Positions 57,549-64,000 of a stretch of 64,000 nt of DNA are shown in pieces. The DNA comes from Echinochloa phyllopogon. Taxonomy: Eukaryota > Streptophyta > Magnoliopsida > Poales > Poaceae. The stretch is taken from positions 3,631,501 through 3,695,500 of the forward strand of contig BTCW01000003.1 in assembly GCA_033239725.1 (NCBI GenBank), written 5' to 3'. The notes below the pieces were generated by a model, which saw only the letters and a program-made list of their open reading frames with translations, ran no database searches and was not told the origin of the DNA. Each line of letters starts with the position of its first letter. Positions within the stretch are counted from its first letter, which is position 1. A program made the position numbers and the translations under genes.

Positions 57549-60500
57549 TGTCACACCCGGATTTACACGAAACCCGAATGCGGCCATATGTGTGCCCAGG
57601 AAGTCCACCGACACATATAGCGAACAAATATGGTAAAAATCAGAGTACAATGCTTATTTCTCAACATAAAGTAGCGTTTACATCAGAGTTTAGCGAAAAT
57701 GAAATACATGGACTGCGGAAGACTAATACATCTCTCTAAGCGTAGCCGCAATCCCACAGGGACTCTGACTGGGGGAAACGCCAACTCAGAAGTACGGCAA
57801 ATCCTCCGGAAATTCCACCTCATAGTTAGCCTGACTCCATTCTGTTACCCGTCCGGGATTTTGCCCAAAAATAAATACAGCAAGTATAAGTAACAGAATT
57901 ACTTAGCAAGTATAGCACGGGTTATGAAGGCTCAAAAAGGCTAGACACTGGCTTAACTGCATTAGCGCTTTTAGTTGGTTCGTTTTAACTTTATCCGAGT
58001 TACTACAAGTGAATGAGAATCCCAGTTGTACCCCAATTAATGGTGTAAGTGACATTAAACAGGAATAAATACCATATTCTAATCAAAAAGGATCCAGGCC
58101 GCTCGTGACCCTGAGCAAGGCTATCATGATAGATCGTACACTCTGCAGAGGTTTCGCCCTTTACCCACCAGTCGCGTAAAAGTTCAAGGAACTTTGCACC
58201 CAACCACGCACATCAACACTTCCGAGGTGTGACTGCATAGGGACGCTACGAGGCTTTCACAAGACACCCTAACAAGACAGTAGCCGCTGGAGTACTACAA
58301 AGTGGTGAGAACCTAGGCACCGAGATTGACTGACCCTCAGGGCGCAACGTGAGGGGGTCAATGGCATCCACGCACCGGCAAATCATGCCAACAAGAAAGT
58401 AAATGGTGCAACGTGCGGAGCTCCCGCACTCACGGGGGCTCCCAACACGGGACTGGGTCTAACGGGACCTAGCCGACGGGGCTACCGTCCTCGGTGGAAT
58501 CTGAAATCACCCCGTGCTTTGCCTCCCACAACGCCGTAGGCCACTCGGTAACCACTGCCAAGCTAGAGACGTACAAGCTACTCAACCAAGACCAGAGCCC
58601 ATATAGTTCCGGCGGTGGCGACAGGCTCCTGGGTTGCCGCTTTAAGAACCGGTCCTTATAGGGAGACACTAGAGCAAAGCACACAGCACATGCTCTAGCC
58701 CCCTAGTCCAAGTTGCTAAAAAGCAAGTTTTATCATTAATGTTGAAGTGGACCATTAAGTCAATATTAACAATTAAGTAAAGGTGACAGTAATTGCGCCT
58801 AGCAAGATACTACCCATATGCAAAAACCCATAGGAATACAAGGACAGGGATATAAATGCTAGGAATAACCTTAATGGTAAACAATATTAGACTCATGCGT
58901 ATGTAATGAACAGTGTATTAAAAGTGAGTAGGTAGCAAGGATTGTCCGTGCTATAACTTGCCTTCTTCGGAGTAAGGCTGCTGCTGAAACTCCTGCTCCG
59001 GCACGTCCTCAACGTACTCGAAGTCCAACGCTACGGGCTCACCGACTGGACACGATCAACACGCACGCATTCCAAAACAATCATCACATGCAAGCAAAAG
59101 TAATTCTATTAGAACAGTACACCAAACAGTAAAAACAGTACAAAAACAGGAGCTAGAAATATTCTACGCGTCGCTACGAACACATGAGCGCGAAAATCAC
59201 GCAAAACGGAGCTAAAACGTGAAAGTTATAGCGTTTCTAAGATTCGGGGGCTTGCTGGCAAAGTTTTAAAATTTCCAGGGGCCTAAACGAATAAAACAGG
59301 ACCTATTTGTAATTATTTTCGAATTAAAATGGACCACGGGTTAATTCTGGAAAAAGTCAGGGGCTCTTTAGCAAATTTACCGGCGCTGACCGGTATCCCG
59401 GGAGTTGACCCGCGACGTGGCTCAACGTGGGCCGTAGGATTTTGATCGGGCGGCCCAGGATAGATCGGCTCGCCGGGGAAGAAAGGGCCGCGGCGGCGCT
59501 GCTCGGCCGGCGGCGGGAGTTCGCCGGAGTTGGCGATTTCTCGCGCCACAGAGCTCCAAATTCGATGATTCTTGGTCCTACGGGCTCGGGGGAGAGAGAC
59601 GAGTCGGCCTAGGGTGAACAAGTCGAGCGTCGGCCGGCGTGGCGGGTTGACGACGACGAGCGGCGGAGATGTGCTCCGGTGAAGTGTGGGGAGTGCGATT
59701 CGGGGTGCTTTTGGGTCGGATTTTTAGCTCTGGAGCTACTGGAGGACCTAACAAGTGCAAACGTGGCGAAAACGTGCAGCGTGGTGCGGTGTAGCGGCCC
59801 AACGGCGACGACCGGCGGTCGGCCGACGGCGAGGGTCGTGGGGAGCGATCTACGGTGCATAAAGGCTGAAATTGAGGGGAGGAGGAGCTCCAGTACCTCG
59901 GGGTGATGCTCCTGGCGCGAAGAATTGGCCGGAGAAGCCGTGGTGTGGAGGGTCGACGGCGAGCGGCGCAAGTCGGCGTCGGTGTACGCCGGCGATGGTG
60001 CTCCGGTGCGCGGGAAGAGGCTCGGAGCGGCTTGGCGGGGTCCTCGTGGAGCTGCGAAGCGGCTCCAAGGACGGGCCGGGATGAAGGGACTCCGGGACAG
60101 CGACGCCGGCGACGTCAGCGAGCGGCGGAGCGCGGGCTCGGCGGCTCGGGAGAATTTGGTGGCGCGTGGCGGCGCTGCTAGGGTTGCTGGTGTTGGGGGT
60201 GAGGGGAGCAGGGTGCAGCGTTGCGGCCGTAATAAGTAGGCGAGGGGATTAAGGCCTCGGCATGCGGGCCACCACGGCAGCCGCGCCATCAACGCGACCG
60301 GGGAAAGGAAAGGGAACCGGGGGAGAAGAAGGAAGGGTGACGCTAGCGAGACGTCAACGTCTGACGGGTGGGGCCCGCGTGGCAGCGAGAGAGAGAGGCG
60401 GGGCGCGCGCGGGCGAGCTGGGCCGCGGGGAAGAAATGGGCCGGGGCAGCCGCGCGCGGGGAGGGGGAAAGGGGAGCTGGGCCGGCTTGGAAAAAGAAAA

Positions 60501-60888
60501 GAGAAGGAAGGTTGGGCCGCGGGAGAGACTGGGCCGAGAAAGAGAAAGAGGAGAGGGGGGCTGGGCTGGACCGGGGAAAAGTAGAGGGAGCAAAACTGGA
60601 CTTGGGAAAAAGTTCAGGGAGCTAAAGCGAACTATGGGCCTAACAACTTTTCTAGAGCTCCAAACAAAGTGATTCAAATTCGAATTTAAATATATGTAAA
60701 TTCTTGTTTGAATCACAAGCAAATACAAAAATAAATGCACCAGCATGAATGCAACAATAAATGTTTCTATCACCTATATTTGATTTTAAATTTGTGAAAA
60801 TTACTATTTAGCCTTTATAAAATAGATGAAGCATTAAATAATTACTTAAATGCCAAAAATTTTAAATTTGAGTATTTTGGGTGTTACA
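57549..60888 (-). repeat. 3' LTR of a Ty3/gypsy chromovirus (3.34 kb)
   Basis: Plus-strand ends tgtcacacccgg and gggtgttaca make inverted TGTNACACCC termini. The interior is AT-rich on the left and very GC-rich at 59400-60600. Open frames inside it (for example 59609-60292) look incidental. The LTR directly abuts a polypurine tract. The partner LTR lies beyond the window, so neither LTR age nor the target duplication can be read here. Confidence 0.85.
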
Positions 60889-60905
60889 AACCTACCCCCC
60901 TTAAG
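60889..60905 (-). promoter_or_regulatory. Polypurine tract of the chromovirus
   Basis: On the minus strand, cttaaggggggtaggtt immediately precedes the LTR. Confidence 0.75.
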
Positions 60906-61242
60906 TTGAATCTCGTCCTCGAGATTCGGATGTAGAAGCGAAGAGCTGTGTGTACTCGGACTTGAGATCTTCTTCCCGCTCCCAAGTCGCTTCATCTTCT
61001 GAATGCCGGCTCCACTGCACCTTGCACATCCGAATGGTCTTGTTCCTCAGCACTCTCTCTGACACTTCCAAGATCCTGATCGGATACTCCTCGTACGTGA
61101 GGTCCTCCTGAACATTCAACTCCTCAATCGGGATCTGCTCTTCTGGCACCCGCAAGAATTTCTTCAACTGGGACACATGGAACACATCATGTACCCCGGC
61201 TAGTATCTCAGGCAGATCTAGCCGATATGCCACTTCGCCCAT
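60901..61242 (-). pseudogene. C-terminal end of chromovirus integrase with chromodomain
   Basis: In the same frame as the preceding pol segment but separated from it by TAG 61249-61251. Reads RLDLPEILAGVHDVFHVSQLKKF, the usual end of the integrase, then a chromodomain-type tail PIRILEVSERVLRNK ... VQWSRHSEDEATWE. Such tails are thought to guide insertion into particular chromatin. Confidence 0.88.
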
Positions 61243-61248
61243 CCGTTC

Positions 61249-64000
61249 CTATATCCTGAACGGTCCGATGTAACGAGGCGCCAACTTGCCCTTGACATTG
61301 AACCGCTTTACACCTCTCATAGGTGACACCTTGAGATACACAAAGTCATCAACTCTGAAGCTGAGGTCCCTCCGTCTGACATCGGCATAACTCTTCTGTC
61401 TGGATTGGGCCACCTTCAGGTTTTCTCTGATCACCTGCACCTGCCGCTCTGCCTCTCTGAGTATCTCCGGACCAAAGACCTGACTCTCTCCGGTCTGATT
61501 CCAGAACAATGGGGTCCGGCACTTCCTGCCATACAATGCCTCGAACGGTGCCATCTGCAGACTCTTCTGATAGCTGTTATTGTAAGAGAACTCTGCATAC
61601 GACAAACTCTTATCCCAGCTGACACCATACTGTAATGCACAAGCTCTCAACATATCCTCCAGTATCTGGTTGGTCCGCTCTGTCTGACCATCTGTCTGCG
61701 GGTGATAAGCTGAGCTGAAGTGCAGCTTCGTGTCCATGGACTCATGCAACTTTCGCCAGAAGTGTGAAGTGAACTGAGTACCACGATCTGACACAATCTT
61801 CTTCGGCACCCCGTGTAAGCACACAATCCGCTCCATGTACAACTCTGCTAGTCTGGCGCCTGTGTAGGTGGTCTTCACTGGCAGAAAGTGAGCCACCTTG
61901 GTCAGACGATCAACAATCACCCAAATGGAGTCGAATCCTCTCTGAGTGCGGGGCAGACCGGTGATGAAGTCCATACCAACTTCTTCCCATTTCCACTCCG
62001 GGATCTTCAACGGCTGAAGCAATCCAGCTGGCCTCTGATGTTCTGCCTTAACTCGCTGACATGTGTCGCACAATGCCACATGAGTCGCCACATCACGCTT
62101 CAGTCCATACCACCAGAATCTCTCCTTGATGTCCTGGTACATCTTAGTGCTGCCTGGGTGGATCGAATAAGCTGAGTCATGTGCCTCTCTCAGAATCATC
62201 TCCCTGATCTGCGCTATCTCCGGCACACATATCCTCTTCCCATGCCATAGAGTTCCCTGATCATCAACTCTGAATCCAGGGGCCTTTCCCAATGCAACAT
62301 TCCCCACAATCTCTCGGATCTTCTCATCCTGCAGCTGACCTCTCCGGATCTCCTGCTCAAGTGTGGGCTCCACTGCCATCTCACTGATGCTGGTGACGAA
62401 TCCCAAACTCATCCTCTCAAACTCTCGGCTGAGCTCCTTAGGCAAACAGTGACCAGTGATCCTGTTCACATAACTCCTCCTGCTCAGAGCATCTGCCACC
62501 AAGTTGGCCTTCCCAGGGTGATAATGAATCTCCAGATCATAATCCTTGATCAGCTCTAACCATCTGCGCTGTCTCATGTTCAGATCTGACTGAGTGAAGA
62601 CATACTTGAGGCTCTTATGATCAGTGTAGATGTCACATCTGTGCCCAATCAAGTAATGTCTCCAGATCTTCAGAGCATGTACAACAGCTGCCAACTCCAA
62701 GTCGTGCGTCGGATAGTTCTGCTCATGCTTCCTCAGCTGCCTGGACGCATACGACACGACTCTGCCCTCCTGCATAAGGACGCAACCCAGTCCTAGGCGG
62801 GATGCATCGCAGTAGATGGAGAAACTCTTAGCCAAATCTGGCAATACTAGCACTGGGGCTGTAGTCAACCTCTTCTTCAACTCTTCGAAGCTGACTTGGC
62901 ACGCCTCTGACCACACAAACGGGGCATTCTTCTCAAGCAAAGCAGTCAGCGGCTTAGCGATCTTGGAGAATCCTTCAATGAACCGTCTGTAATAACCGGC
63001 CATCCCAAGGAAACTCCTGATCTCGCTCACATCCCGTGGCGGATTCCAGCTCAACACATCGCTGACTTTCTTCGGATCAACTGCCACTCCTCCATTGGAC
63101 AACACGTGTCCCAGAAATGCCACTTCCTTCAGCCAGAACTCACACTTGCTCAGCTTGGCATACAACTGATGCTCCCGGAGTCTCTGCAGTACCAATCTCA
63201 GATGTTCTTCATGTTCTTCCTCATTCTTGGAGAAGACCAGAATGTCATCAATGAATACCACCACGAACTTGTCCAGATAGTCCATGAACACGCTGTTCAT
63301 CAGGTACATGAAGTATGCAGGAGCGTTGGTCAATCCAAAAGACATGACCAAGAACTCATACAACCCGTACCGAGTGGTGAAAGCGGTCTTAGGCACATCT
63401 GACGGACGGATCCTCATCTGATAGTAGCCCGAACGAAGATCAATCTTGGAGAACACGCAAACTCCTCTCAACTGATCGAACAGATCATCAATCCTCGGCA
63501 GCGGGTACTTGTTCTTGATGGTCACTTCGTTGAGGGCTCGATAGTCCACACACAACCTCTGAGTACCATCCTTCTTGTCAACGAACAATACTGGTGCTCC
63601 CCACGGCGAAGCACTCGGACGAATGTACCCCTTGGCCAACAACTCGTCCAACTCCTTCTTGAGCTGCTCCAGCTCCTTCGCTCCCATCCTATACGGCCTC
63701 TTGGCTATAGGTGCAGTGCCAGGTTTTAGTTCAATAACGAATTCAACATCTCGTTCTGGAGGCATACCTGGCAACTCGTCTGGGAACACATCCGGGAACT
63801 GGCTCACCACCCTGATATCTTCAATCAATGTCCCTTCGGCTTGATTTGCTTGGCCTTGCTCTGAGGAACTGGCTGCCTGGTACTCCACCTTGTCACCGGA
63901 CTCTGCTGTCAGCTGGATGGTCCTCGTAGCACACCTGATCACTGCATCATATCTGGTCATCCAGCTCATACCCAGGATCATATCAAATCCCAGGGTCTCC
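61249..64000 (-). pseudogene. pol of a Tekay/Del-type Ty3/gypsy chromovirus (protease end, RT, RNase H, integrase)
   Basis: A 910-codon open frame runs from the right edge to TAG 61249-61251. It opens with the tail of the protease (MILGMSWMTRYDAVI). RT follows with LCVDYRALNEVTIKNKYPLP, FSKIDLRSGYYQMRI and FIDDILVFSKN (the catalytic pair). RNase H has YCDASRLGLGCVL, DLELAAVVHALKIW and YTDHKSLKY. Integrase has an HHCC finger (HDSAYSIHPG ... CDTCQ) and the D, D, E residues (VGMDFITGLP, SDRGTQFTSHF, PQTDGQTER), then GKLAPRYIGPF. One nonsense codon near the end is the only break seen in this stretch. gag and the 5' LTR lie to the right of the window. Confidence 0.93.

Noticed and set aside
59609..60292. 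227-codon minus frame inside the chromovirus LTR
   Set aside because: Open only because of high GC; no motif, and inside an LTR.

Overview
This 64 kb window is nuclear DNA from a grass, most probably a panicoid such as sorghum, sugarcane, Miscanthus or a relative. The evidence is intron-split genes with GT-AG borders, GC-rich 5' ends of coding regions (typical of grass genes), and dense small transposons, including Tourist-like copies with GGCCTTGTTTAG termini that are very common in Andropogoneae. Nothing bacterial, organellar or viral was seen. The species call is inference.

Layout, left to right. At 1-4239 (+) lies the 3' part of a WD40-repeat gene (ten visible exons, start outside the window). 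At 6136-11867 (+) is a three-exon gene for a large RGG-rich protein ending in an XS zinc finger and XS domain, an RNA-silencing-type fold; a foldback element sits just after its stop. At 12.9-14.3 kb is a MITE cluster with an inverted pair that could form a hairpin. At 15205-19896 (+) is a complete ten-exon GDP-fucose O-fucosyltransferase family gene.

From 21917 to 36823 a 14.9 kb Ty3/gypsy element of the Tat lineage is inserted on the minus strand into Helitron-like AT-rich repeats, with a perfect 5-bp target duplication (gattt). It carries gag, protease, reverse transcriptase, two RNase H regions and integrase, all damaged. Between integrase and the 3' LTR it carries a five-exon gene in the opposite orientation, with its own TATA box. 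That gene encodes a PF04195-type domain plus a long coiled coil, and is the most interesting object in the window.

From 36.8 to 57.5 kb the sequence is gene-poor: MITEs, two long-inverted-repeat Mutator-like elements, two adjacent hAT-type elements with 8-bp duplications, a broken fragment resembling the C-terminus of a ribosome-inactivating protein (38.9 kb), and three small intronless genes. These encode a 117-aa membrane protein (42919-43272, -), a 254-aa Ser/Pro-rich protein (47491-48255, +) and a dirigent protein (54081-54608, +). A complete 664-bp TRIM retrotransposon with near-identical LTRs lies at 55315-55978. The right end (57549-64000) is the 3' LTR and most of pol of a Ty3/gypsy chromovirus (Tekay/Del type, minus strand) that runs out of the window.

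The host genes are unrelated single-copy-style plant genes and show no operon-like logic. What ties the region together is repeated transposon insertion, with younger elements nested in older ones.
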